From positions 1 through 42,156 of the forward strand of contig DKVL01000075.1 in NCBI GenBank assembly GCA_002491195.1: a DNA stretch of 42,156 bases, read 5' to 3'. This document shows positions 33,446-41,161 of the stretch, piece by piece; position 1 is the first letter of the stretch; each line of letters starts with the position of its first letter. A program made the position numbers and the translations under genes. The DNA comes from Lachnospiraceae bacterium UBA7179. Its GTDB lineage: Bacteria > Bacillota > Clostridia > Lachnospirales > Lachnospiraceae. A model generated the notes under the pieces. That model saw only the letters and a program-made list of their open reading frames with translations, had not been told where the DNA came from and made no database searches.

Positions 33446-33473
33446 ATTATAATATAAAGTGTCCTAAATGCAA
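33446..33473 (-). promoter_or_regulatory. Promoter of the 91-aa/hybrid-kinase unit, with overlapping inverted repeat
   Basis: TTGCAT (33468-33473) and a perfect TATAAT (33446-33451) are 16 bp apart on the minus strand. The -35 is part of an inverted repeat, ATGCAAA at 33468-33474 and TTTGCAT at 33483-33489, an operator-like arrangement. Confidence 0.65.
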
Positions 33474-33550
33474 AGTGTTAAATTTGCATGTCTTACAAAC
33501 TTGAACAGTAACCTCTTGCATTCCATATTTTAACAGCAGCTTGCATTATC

Positions 33551-33579
33551 TTGTATTTATCCGGTAAATGTACTATAAT
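33551..33579 (+). promoter_or_regulatory. Sigma-A promoter of the carboxypeptidase gene
   Basis: TTGTAT (33551-33556) and TATAAT (33574-33579) are separated by 17 bp, 51 bp before the ATG. Confidence 0.68.
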
Positions 33580-33630
33580 TATATTTAAAAAAGACTTTGC
33601 CTGACCTATTACAAAAAGGAGAAATGCAAA

Positions 33631-34881
33631 ATGAAACATCTGAAAAGTTCGATTCTATTGTTTACTTTAGTGTTTGTTCTATTTCTTTCGTTCTTTCACG
33701 TGTCCTCTGCCTCTGCCGCCGAGGAGACACAAGCCCCAATCTATTATGTCCGCTTTTCCGGGCAGGGATTGAATATGTACGCAGATTTTACGCTGTCCGG
33801 CACCCCCCTGGCCGTCCTTCCTGACGGCACTTATGTACAAATTCTGCTCGGCCCGCTGGATTCCTTTGCAAAGATACGGCTATATGGCACAAACGTGGAG
33901 GGCTATGTGGATATGCGGTATCTCAAACGGTTAGACGCTATCGTATATGACAATGATATCTACACCTATGAGGAGATGGTTGAGGACATCGCGCAGCTCC
34001 TGGTAAGATATCCCAGTCTGCTCCATGTCAATGTGACTGGCCAATCCGTTGACAGCCGTAACTTATATGAACTTGTTCTCGGAAATCCATCTGCTCCCGA
34101 GAGCATACTGATTCATGCAGGTATCCATGCGCGCGAATATGCGAATCCGTACCTTGTGATGGAACAGTTGGAGCAATGTCTTGACTTATATGACCGTGGA
34201 TGTTTTCATGATAAAAGTTACCAGGAACTGTTTGAGAATGTTGCAGTACACATCGTTCCCATGGTCAATCCCGATGGTATTGCTCTTAGTCAGTTCGGCG
34301 AGAGCGCTCTCCGGTCCCCGGAACTGATCCAGACTGTACAATCCTGCTACGCATATGATTTAGCCACCAGACGGACAAAAAGCAGCTATGAAAACTACCT
34401 GGCAAGATGGAAGGCAAACGCCCATGGCGTTGACCTCAACAGAAACTTTCTCACAGGTTTTGGTTCCAGCGTAAATGTTTCCCAGGCTTCCTATGCAGGA
34501 TATCCCGGGATCGTTCCTTTCTCAGAACCGGAAAGCGCATCCCTTGGAGCTGTCACTCTGCTTTGCCATCCTTCCATCGTCATAAACTATCACTCTATGG
34601 GTGAAGTTGCATATTGGAATACGGTCGAAAGCAGATATACCGCGATCAACACAGAATTTTCTAACTATATGCTGTCACTCGTCCCGTACAAAAAAATGCG
34701 CAGTGGAAGTGCATCCGGCAGTTATCTTGACTGGATATACAGCGGTGACAATCCGGTCTGCTCGATCACCTTTGAAACCGGCAATACAGACTGCCCGTTC
34801 CAATTTGATCAATATCCTAAAATATGGACTCAGCATGCCCTCGTGGTACAAGCTGCCGCGGAATATGCCTATACCCATTAA
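33631..34881 (+). CDS. Secreted M14-family zinc carboxypeptidase with SH3-like domain
   Basis: The 416-residue protein has a clear signal peptide (positive MKHLK, hydrophobic core to about residue 24, then ASAAEE). A short SH3-like region (about 38-100) comes next. The M14 catalytic domain has zinc ligands in HAGIHAREYANP (HxxE) and INYHSMG, a GVDLNRNF motif for substrate carboxylate binding, and the catalytic Glu in SITFETGN. Substrate is probably cell-wall peptides or environmental peptides; this is inferred from SH3 and secretion. AAGGAG lies nine bases before the ATG. It stands alone on the plus strand with its own promoter. Confidence 0.92.
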   Translation: MKHLKSSILLFTLVFVLFLSFFHVSSASAAEETQAPIYYVRFSGQGLNMYADFTLSGTPLAVLPDGTYVQILLGPLDSFAKIRLYGTNVEGYVDMRYLKRLDAIVYDNDIYTYEEMVEDIAQLLVRYPSLLHVNVTGQSVDSRNLYELVLGNPSAPESILIHAGIHAREYANPYLVMEQLEQCLDLYDRGCFHDKSYQELFENVAVHIVPMVNPDGIALSQFGESALRSPELIQTVQSCYAYDLATRRTKSSYENYLARWKANAHGVDLNRNFLTGFGSSVNVSQASYAGYPGIVPFSEPESASLGAVTLLCHPSIVINYHSMGEVAYWNTVESRYTAINTEFSNYMLSLVPYKKMRSGSASGSYLDWIYSGDNPVCSITFETGNTDCPFQFDQYPKIWTQHALVVQAAAEYAYTH

Positions 34882-34902
34882 TCGCGAATTAATCTGACTG
34901 GT

Positions 34903-35175
34903 TTAACCTCCGATCCCTGCCATCCGCCATTCATGGGTGTAGTAATTATACCGCAGCCGGAATGTCCTCCGAGTTCCATAGAGAGCTGCCATACAGACAA
35001 AATTTGCACCAAGCAGACCATGTTCCTGATCAGTCGAAATTACCTCATCCACATTTATTGTAATCAGCTCCCCGTTCCTGTCGCGAAACCGGAATCGCAT
35101 GGGTGTAATCTTTCCGTTTGTATCTGTACAGGAAATCATCTGTACAGGAGTGTCTATGCACAAAATAGTTTCCAT
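34903..35175 (-). CDS. Hypothetical protein, 90 aa
   Basis: I do not recognise a family. The protein METILCIDTPVQMISCTDTN... is beta-rich, with MRFRFRDRNGELITINVDEV and a C-terminal YGTRRTFRLRYNYYTHEWRM. It is soluble and very arginine/aromatic rich. The ATG at 35173-35175 has GAGAGG five bases upstream; an ATG 20 codons earlier lacks one. It is convergent with the carboxypeptidase gene (21 bp apart) and lies downstream of the tpiA terminator on the same strand. Confidence 0.75.
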   Translation of the reverse strand: METILCIDTPVQMISCTDTNGKITPMRFRFRDRNGELITINVDEVISTDQEHGLLGANFVCMAALYGTRRTFRLRYNYYTHEWRMAGIGG

Positions 35176-35295
35176 ATTATCCTCTCTCCTTACCGCAACT
35201 GCCCTATTAACCTCAGTGTATTCATCTTTTTCCATAGACTACTCTGGTTATCCAATATGTATTATGCCGGATCTGAATGATAATATAACCTTTCA

Positions 35296-35343
35296 CAAAA
35301 AACAAAAAGGGATATCAAAGGAACTCTTTTCCCTGATACCCCT
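35296..35343 (-). terminator. Rho-independent terminator of tpiA and the glycolytic unit
   Basis: An imperfect long stem (AGGGGTATCA pairing with TGATATCCCT) on the minus strand is followed by a T-rich tail of TTTTTGTTTTTTG type, starting about 17 bp after the tpiA stop. Confidence 0.8.
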
Positions 35344-35359
35344 ATTTTACGAAAACTTA

Positions 35360-36109
35360 TTATTTATAGTTCACGATCTTTCCAAAATCGCTCTTGAGGC
35401 TTGCGCCACCTACAAGACCGCCGTCAATATCCGGCTGTGCAAAAAGTTCTGATGCATTTCCCGCATTTACAGAACCGCCATACTGGATACGAACCGCCTC
35501 TGCCGTCGCTGCATCATACATCTCAGCGATGCAGTCGCGAATGCCCTTGCAAACCTCCTGTGCCTGCTCTGTTGTTGCGGTCTTGCCTGTTCCGATTGCC
35601 CAGATTGGCTCATAAGCAATCACCAGTTTCTTCACCTGATCTGCGGTGATACCTACCAGATCTGACTTGATCTGCAGTCTGATCCAGTCCATCGTGACAC
35701 CAGTCTCTCTCTGCTCCAGAGACTCCCCACAGCAAAGGATCGGCGTAAGACCATGCTCAAATGCCTTGGCAACCTTCTTATTGAGGAAGGCATCATCCTC
35801 CTTAAAGTAGTCGCGGCGCTCGGAATGTCCAATGATAACATACTTAACACCTGCATCTACCAGCATCGCTGGTGCAATCTCGCCTGTGAAAGCACCCTTC
35901 TCTTCAATGTACATATTCTCAGCACCAACTTCAACATTCGTGCCCTTAACAGCCTCCACGACCGGCACAATGTCAATCGCCGGTACACAGTACACTACAT
36001 CGACATCGTCTGACTTTACCAAATCCTTTAACTCGCCAACTAACTTGACAGCCTCACTGGGAGTCATATTCATCTTCCAGTTGCCAGCTACAATCTTTCT
36101 TCTTGCCAT
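35360..36109 (-). CDS. tpiA: Triosephosphate isomerase
   Basis: The enzyme interconverts dihydroxyacetone phosphate and glyceraldehyde-3-phosphate. The 249-residue protein starts MARRKIVAGNWKMNMTPSEA (Asn and Lys of the active site), with the catalytic His in YVIIGHSERRDYF and the catalytic Glu in VIAYEPIWAIGTGKTATTEQ. The phosphate-binding end YGGSVNAGN and GGLVGGASL is present. The ATG at 36107-36109 has GGAG ten bases upstream; the ATG three codons earlier is too close. It is the last gene of gapA-pgk-tpiA. Confidence 0.98.
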   Translation of the reverse strand: MARRKIVAGNWKMNMTPSEAVKLVGELKDLVKSDDVDVVYCVPAIDIVPVVEAVKGTNVEVGAENMYIEEKGAFTGEIAPAMLVDAGVKYVIIGHSERRDYFKEDDAFLNKKVAKAFEHGLTPILCCGESLEQRETGVTMDWIRLQIKSDLVGITADQVKKLVIAYEPIWAIGTGKTATTEQAQEVCKGIRDCIAEMYDAATAEAVRIQYGGSVNAGNASELFAQPDIDGGLVGGASLKSDFGKIVNYK

Positions 36110-36152
36110 TTTATCCATTCTCCTTAATTACCCGTTTTATAGATGAAATCCT

Positions 36153-36173
36153 GGGGAGCGTCTTTTGCTCCCC
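36153..36173. other. Hairpin between pgk and tpiA
   Basis: GGGGAGC and GCTCCCC form a perfect 7-bp GC-rich stem with a 7-nt loop. No T run follows on the minus strand, so it is more likely an mRNA-stabilising or processing hairpin than a terminator. Confidence 0.5.
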
Positions 36174-36187
36174 TTAGATTTGGTTGA

Positions 36188-37411
36188 TTACTTGTCATCC
36201 GCCGCAACAACACCCGGAAGCTCCTTGCCCTCCAGGAACTCGAGCGAAGCGCCGCCGCCTGTTGAAATATGGCTCATCTTGTCCGCAAAACCTAACTGGT
36301 TTACTGCCGCCGCAGAATCGCCACCGCCAATGATCGTGGTAGCTTCTGTCTCAGCCAAAGCCTTTGCAACAGCAATTGTTCCCTTGGCCAGGATCGGATT
36401 CTCGAATACGCCCATTGGTCCGTTCCATACAACTGTCTTAGCTGACTTTACAGCGTCCGCAAAAAGCTCTGCTGTCTTTGTACCGATATCAAGACCTTCC
36501 TTTCCTGCTGGAATCTTGTCTGCATCTACGATTTCTACAGCGATCTCAGCATCGATTGGATTCGGGAAACCACCTGCGATCGTGGTATCGATCGGAAGAA
36601 GAAGTTTCTTGCCAAGCTTTTCCGCCTTTGCCATCATTTCTTTGCAGTAGTCAAGCTTCTCATCATCCACTAAGGAATTACCAATCTCATATCCCTTTGC
36701 CTTCAGGAATGTGAACGCCATACCACCACCAATGATCAAGGTATCGCACTTCTCCAACAGATTGTTGATCACGTTTAACTTGTCTGCAACCTTGGCACCG
36801 CCGAGAATTGCCACGAAAGGTCTTACTGGATTCTCCACTGCATTGCCGAGGAACTCAATCTCCTTCTGCATCAGATAACCAACTGCATTCTCGCCGCCCT
36901 TTGCCCTGATGCACTTTGTGACACCTTCCACAGACGCATGCGCCCTGTGTGAAGAACCAAATGCATCACATACATACAGATCCGCCAGATCAGCGAGTTC
37001 CTTGCTAAACTGCTCACCGTTCTTTGTCTCCTCAGCGCCGCGGAAACGGGTATTCTGCAATAAGATCACATCACCCTCGTTCATAGCCGCAACTGCCGCC
37101 GTGGCAGCCTCACCTGTTACATTATAATCAGAAATGAATTTTACTTCCTTGCCAAGCTTCTCAGAGAGTCTCTTTGCAACAGGAGCCAATGACTCACCTT
37201 CGTTCGGTCCATTTTTAACCTTTCCCAAATGCGAACAGAGGATAACCTTTCCGCCATCCTTGATCAGCTTATTGATTGTAGGAAGCGCTGCTACGATGCG
37301 TGTCTCGTCTGTGATCTCGCCATTCTTGAGCGGTACGTTGAAGTCGCATCTTACGAGTACTCTTTTGCCCTTTGCGTTGATATCATCTACTGATTTCTTG
37401 TTTAATCCCAT
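36188..37411 (-). CDS. pgk: Phosphoglycerate kinase
   Basis: The enzyme makes ATP from 1,3-bisphosphoglycerate in glycolysis. The 407-residue protein starts MGLNKKSVDDINAKGKRVLV and has the signature RCDFNVPLKNG. The segment ILGGAKVADKLNVINNLL and the nucleotide-binding region VVWNGPMGVFENP with IIGGGDSAAAVNQLG are present. AGGAG precedes the ATG. It is the middle gene of the gapA-pgk-tpiA unit, separated from gapA by a terminator-like hairpin. Confidence 0.98.
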   Translation of the reverse strand: MGLNKKSVDDINAKGKRVLVRCDFNVPLKNGEITDETRIVAALPTINKLIKDGGKVILCSHLGKVKNGPNEGESLAPVAKRLSEKLGKEVKFISDYNVTGEAATAAVAAMNEGDVILLQNTRFRGAEETKNGEQFSKELADLADLYVCDAFGSSHRAHASVEGVTKCIRAKGGENAVGYLMQKEIEFLGNAVENPVRPFVAILGGAKVADKLNVINNLLEKCDTLIIGGGMAFTFLKAKGYEIGNSLVDDEKLDYCKEMMAKAEKLGKKLLLPIDTTIAGGFPNPIDAEIAVEIVDADKIPAGKEGLDIGTKTAELFADAVKSAKTVVWNGPMGVFENPILAKGTIAVAKALAETEATTIIGGGDSAAAVNQLGFADKMSHISTGGGASLEFLEGKELPGVVAADDK

Positions 37412-37443
37412 TTTTAAATTCTCCTTTTAAATTTATTTTCATC

Positions 37444-37475
37444 GAAAAAAGGTCCGGTCCATAAGACCGGACCTT
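37444..37475 (-). terminator. Perfect hairpin with T run between gapA and pgk
   Basis: AAGGTCCGGTC and GACCGGACCTT form a perfect 11-bp stem with a 5-nt loop, followed on the minus strand by six T's. It would end many transcripts after gapA and let fewer continue into pgk and tpiA. Confidence 0.8.
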
Positions 37476-37495
37476 GATAGGTCTTTTAGAGTGAG

Positions 37496-38512
37496 TTATG
37501 CTAACTCTGAGAAATACTTGATTGTCCTTACCATCTGAGATGTGTAGCTGTTCTCATTATCATACCAGGAAACAACCTGAACCTCATACTGGTCATCAGA
37601 AATCTTATTAACCATTGTCTGTGTAGCATCGAACAGAGAACCAAATCTCATTCCGATCACGTCAGAAGAAACAATCTCATCCTCGTTGTAACCGAATGAC
37701 TCGTTTGCTGCCGCCTTCATCGCTGCATTGATACCCTCTTTTGTCACATCCGCTTTGTTCACTACTGCTGTCAGAATCGTAGTAGAACCTGTCGGTGTCG
37801 GAACACGCTGTGCAGAACCGATCAGCTTACCGTTCAACTCAGGGATAACCAAGCCGATTGCCTTTGCAGCACCTGTGCTGTTCGGAACGATATTTACTGC
37901 TGCTGCTCTGGATCTTCTCAGGTCGCCCTTTCTCTGTGGTCCGTCAAGAGTCATCTGATCACCTGTGTAAGCATGGATCGTTACCATGATACCAGACTGG
38001 ATCGGTGCATACTTATTCAATGCATCTGCCATCGGTGCAAGGCAGTTTGTTGTACATGAAGCTGCAGAGATGATTGTATCGGATGCCTTCAGTGTTGTAT
38101 GGTTTGTATTGTAAACGATTGTAGGAAGATCATTTCCAGCCGGAGCAGAGATAACAACCTTGCGGGCACCGGCATTGATATGTGCCTGTGCTTTCTCCTT
38201 GCTTGTATAGAAGCCTGAGCACTCCAATACAACGTCAACCTTTAAATCTCCCCAAGGGCAGTTGTTTGCATCCGGGAATGCATAGATCTTAATCTCTTTG
38301 CCATCTACTGTGATGGAATCCTCGCCTGCTGAAACCTTGTCAGCCAGCTCATACTTTCCCTGTGATGAATCGTACTTCAACAGGTGTGCCAGCATCTTAG
38401 GGCTTGTCAGATCGTTGATTGCCACTACTTCATATCCCTCTGCGTTGAACATCTGTCTGAATGCAAGACGGCCAATACGGCCAAAACCATTAATTGCTAC
38501 TCTTACTGCCAT
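37496..38512 (-). CDS. gapA: Glyceraldehyde-3-phosphate dehydrogenase, type I
   Basis: The NAD-dependent glycolytic enzyme has 338 residues, starts MAVRVAINGFGRIGRLAFRQ (Rossmann motif), has Asp34 at the end of the second strand (AINDL, NAD preference), and the catalytic Cys153 in SAASCTTNCLAP. The C-terminal VSWYDNENSYTSQMV motif is present. GGAGG lies eight bases before the ATG. It is the first gene of the glycolytic unit and is preceded by a long AT-rich leader with a strong promoter. Confidence 0.98.
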   Translation of the reverse strand: MAVRVAINGFGRIGRLAFRQMFNAEGYEVVAINDLTSPKMLAHLLKYDSSQGKYELADKVSAGEDSITVDGKEIKIYAFPDANNCPWGDLKVDVVLECSGFYTSKEKAQAHINAGARKVVISAPAGNDLPTIVYNTNHTTLKASDTIISAASCTTNCLAPMADALNKYAPIQSGIMVTIHAYTGDQMTLDGPQRKGDLRRSRAAAVNIVPNSTGAAKAIGLVIPELNGKLIGSAQRVPTPTGSTTILTAVVNKADVTKEGINAAMKAAANESFGYNEDEIVSSDVIGMRFGSLFDATQTMVNKISDDQYEVQVVSWYDNENSYTSQMVRTIKYFSELA

Positions 38513-38664
38513 GTCATTTTCCTCCTAAAATAGATAATATTTATTTTATCATCTTTATTTTGTCCACAATCTACACAGATATTTTTAGTCTTTGATCTTT
38601 TCGCAACTTTTATACAGATGCAATCCCTAAAAAACAGCACAATTCGGCATTTTGTGTAAAATGA

Positions 38665-38682
38665 TTGACAAAATTTTATCAA
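38665..38682. promoter_or_regulatory. Rex-operator-like palindrome at the gapA promoter
   Basis: On the minus strand the 18-mer TTGATAAAATTTTGTCAA is an almost perfect palindrome. It agrees with the clostridial Rex consensus (TTGTTAA-N4-TTAACAA) at 11 of 14 fixed positions. It lies just downstream of the -10, where a bound repressor would block initiation. Outside it, 11-bp arms GTAAAATGATT and AATCATTTTAC (38656-38666 and 38686-38696) extend the symmetry. Assignment to Rex (NADH/NAD sensing) is tentative. Confidence 0.42.
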
Positions 38683-38689
38683 CAAAATC

Positions 38690-38718
38690 ATTTTACCTAA
38701 TTATGGCATAAATTTCAA
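38690..38718 (-). promoter_or_regulatory. Sigma-A promoter of gapA
   Basis: TTGAAA (38713-38718) and TAAAAT (38690-38695) are 17 bp apart on the minus strand. The leader is about 170 nt long. The 367-bp gap 38513-38879 holds this promoter, the palindrome, and the divergent plus-strand promoter; no gene is seen in it. Confidence 0.7.
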
Positions 38719-38796
38719 GACATATTTTAAAAAAAACGTAAAAACTTCAATAAAAAATTTATAAACAAATTGTATCGCGAATATTTTTCTAACATT

Positions 38797-38824
38797 TTGA
38801 TCTGAACACACTTTTTTATACTAT
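38797..38824 (+). promoter_or_regulatory. Likely promoter of the PHP phosphoesterase gene
   Basis: TTGATC (38797-38802) and TACTAT (38819-38824) are separated by 16 bp, about 55 bp before the ATG. Confidence 0.5.
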
Positions 38825-38879
38825 TTTCCATCGATTTATGCTAGACTAAAAAGAAGATTGAAAAAAGGAGATGTTTCTT

Positions 38880-39695
38880 ATGGCGATAAAAGCTGATTAT
38901 CATATGCACACAAGTTTTTCCGGGGACAGTGACGCCCCGATGGAAGAAATGATACAACGATCCATCTCGCTTGGTCTGACGCAGATCTGTATCACGGAGC
39001 ATTATGATCCGGACTATGTCTATGCGCCCGGCGAAGAAGGAATTTTTGAATTAAATACGGACTCTTATCTGTATGAACTGCTGAAACTCAGGGCGAAATA
39101 TAAAGACCAGATCGCAGTCAGATTTGGCGTGGAGCTCGGTCTGCAGCCTCATTTAAAGCGCGAACTTGCCATCTATTCCAAGTCGCATGACTTTGATTTT
39201 ATCATTGGTTCCTCCCATATATGCAACCGCAAGGATCCATATTACCCTGCCTTTTTCGAGGGGCGCAGTGAGGACGAGGCACATCACGAGTACTTTCAGA
39301 CTGTCCTGGAATGCGTGAAGTCCCTTCCGTATTTTGATGTGTACGGTCATCTCGACTATGTGGTGCGGTATGGTCCAACGAAAAATGAACAGTACACTTA
39401 CGCCAAGCACTCAGATGTATTTGACAGGATTCTGACGCATCTGATTGAAAATGAAAAGGGCATTGAACTCAACACAAACGGCTTCCGCGCGGGACTCGGG
39501 CAGCCCAATCCGTGTGTCGATATCCTAAAGCGGTATCGCGCGCTAGGCGGCGAGATCATCACAGTCGGCTCCGACGCCCACACACCTGATGAGATTGCCT
39601 CACACTTTGACGAGGCATGTGACCTGTTGAAGACATGCGGTTTCCGGTACTATTGTGTGTTCCAGAACCGGTTACCTGAATATTTTAAATTATAA
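38880..39695 (+). CDS. PHP-domain phosphoesterase, histidinol-phosphatase (HisJ/HisK) type
   Basis: The 271-residue protein has PHP metal-ligand motifs in order: DYHMHTSFSGD, ITEHYDPD, GVELGL, GSSHICN, GHLDYVVR, ELNTNG and SDAHTPDE. This is the trinuclear-metal pattern of HisJ/HisK-type histidinol-phosphate phosphatases. No other histidine biosynthesis gene is nearby, so the real substrate may be another phosphomonoester. AAGGAG lies nine bases before the ATG at 38880; an ATG at 38871 touches the Shine-Dalgarno. It is followed 55 bp later by the 72-aa gene on the same strand. Confidence 0.88.
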   Translation: MAIKADYHMHTSFSGDSDAPMEEMIQRSISLGLTQICITEHYDPDYVYAPGEEGIFELNTDSYLYELLKLRAKYKDQIAVRFGVELGLQPHLKRELAIYSKSHDFDFIIGSSHICNRKDPYYPAFFEGRSEDEAHHEYFQTVLECVKSLPYFDVYGHLDYVVRYGPTKNEQYTYAKHSDVFDRILTHLIENEKGIELNTNGFRAGLGQPNPCVDILKRYRALGGEIITVGSDAHTPDEIASHFDEACDLLKTCGFRYYCVFQNRLPEYFKL

Positions 39696-39750
39696 TATTT
39701 ATTTCCTTTTTCAGCATTGTTTTTACACAAAAAGGTATTGTGAGGACACT

Positions 39751-39969
39751 ATGGTACACAGCAAAAACAAACGCAAAATTGAATACAGCGGAAACACCTA
39801 CTACTGGTATGTGAGAATAACTGACCGTGGTCACAGGGTGCATATCCTATCCAATGACAAAAAGGTGCATTTAGAATACCCTTTTCTGGATACAGAAGTC
39901 CCTGTCACACCGCTGGATATCAGAAATCATCTAAGAGATTATCTCAACGCCGTTTCCGTGCGCGATTGA
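39751..39969 (+). CDS. Hypothetical protein, 72 aa
   Basis: I do not recognise a family. The small protein has MVHSKNKRKIEYSGNTYYWY, then VRITDRGHRVHILSNDKKVH and a proline-containing C-terminal half with DTEVPVTPLDIRNHLRDYL. It looks like a small beta/alpha DNA- or RNA-associated fold because of the many basic and aromatic residues, but this is a guess. The ATG has GAGG five bases upstream; the same frame continues further upstream without a Shine-Dalgarno. It ends 18 bp before the convergent mnmA stop. Confidence 0.75.
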   Translation: MVHSKNKRKIEYSGNTYYWYVRITDRGHRVHILSNDKKVHLEYPFLDTEVPVTPLDIRNHLRDYLNAVSVRD

Positions 39970-39987
39970 AACATGCCCTGGGAGAAA

Positions 39988-41067
39988 TCAAACAATCGTT
40001 CCGCCGCCGAGGACATAATCGTCCTGGTAAAATACCACTGCCTGTCCGGGTGTCACAGCCCTGACAGGCTTTTTAAAGCTGCATTTGACCTGTCCATTCT
40101 GCAGTTTCTCGATCACACAGGACTCTCCTGCATGAGAATAGCGGATCTTAGCTGTCACTTTCAATGGTTCTGCAATGTCCTCGACCGCCATGAAATTCAG
40201 GTCATCGCATATAAGGGAATCGGTGAAAACGTCCTCCGCTTCACCGATCACGACCTCATTGGTATCTGGTCTGATCTCTGTCACAAACATGGGATGCCCC
40301 ATCGCAAGGTTCAGTCCTTTGCGCTGCCCTATTGTATAATGTATGATTCCTTTATGCTGCCCTAGGACCTCACCTGCCGCTGTAACAAAATTGCCCGGAG
40401 ATGGTATCTGGTTCTTGCGTGCTTCTCTTTGCACCACCGCCGCATAATCGTTGTCCGGCACAAAACAGATGTCCTGGCTGTCCGGTTTTGCCGCCACCGG
40501 AAGTTCCAGACGCCGCGCCAGTTCCCTGATTTCTTCCTTCTCATAATCTCCGACCGGCATTAGTGTGTGCGCCAGCTGGTATTGTGTGAGGCTGTAGAGC
40601 GCATAGGTCTGGTCTTTTTTCGCCGTGACAGAATTGCGTATTGCATACCTGCCATTATCCAGCTGGATAATACGTGCGTAATGTCCTGTCGCGATGTAGT
40701 CTGCACCGAGCCCAATACTCCGCTTTAACAAGGCCTCCCACTTCACATGCCGATTGCAGAGAATACAGGGATTGGGTGTTCTCCCATGCAGATAATCCTC
40801 CACAAACGGATTGATCACACAGTCGCGGAACTCTTTCTTGAAATTCAGCACATAATATGGTATGTCAAGCTTTGCCGCCACTCTCCTGGCATCGTCCACC
40901 GCGCTCAGCCCGCAGCAGCCGCCGTTCTCCTCCACTGCACTCTGCTCCTCATCCTGCCAGATCTGCATTGTCACACCGATGACATCATATCCCTGTTCTT
41001 TTAACAGATAGGCAGCCACCGACGAGTCCACCCCGCCTGACATTCCCACGACTACTTTTTTTCCCAT
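39988..41067 (-). CDS. mnmA: tRNA-specific 2-thiouridylase MnmA
   Basis: The enzyme thiolates uridine 34 in the anticodon of Lys, Glu and Gln tRNAs. The 359-residue protein starts MGKKVVVGMSGGVDSSVAAY with PP-loop SGGVDSS at residues 10-16. The two catalytic cysteines are in TPNPCILCNRHVKW and SQDICFVPDN. The C-terminal RNA-binding beta barrel ends VVFYQDDYVLGGGTIV. The frame is open 87 codons upstream, but the ATG at 41065-41067 has GGAGGGG six bases before it and matches the family N-terminus. No cysteine desulfurase is adjacent. Confidence 0.97.
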   Translation of the reverse strand: MGKKVVVGMSGGVDSSVAAYLLKEQGYDVIGVTMQIWQDEEQSAVEENGGCCGLSAVDDARRVAAKLDIPYYVLNFKKEFRDCVINPFVEDYLHGRTPNPCILCNRHVKWEALLKRSIGLGADYIATGHYARIIQLDNGRYAIRNSVTAKKDQTYALYSLTQYQLAHTLMPVGDYEKEEIRELARRLELPVAAKPDSQDICFVPDNDYAAVVQREARKNQIPSPGNFVTAAGEVLGQHKGIIHYTIGQRKGLNLAMGHPMFVTEIRPDTNEVVIGEAEDVFTDSLICDDLNFMAVEDIAEPLKVTAKIRYSHAGESCVIEKLQNGQVKCSFKKPVRAVTPGQAVVFYQDDYVLGGGTIV

Positions 41068-41161
41068 AATTTTCCCCTCCTGCTGAGACAATCCCTGTAT
41101 ATGCTGCCCTTGTTTCAACAGTTCCCAAATCTCCATTGCGTCAGAAAATGATATACCCGCG

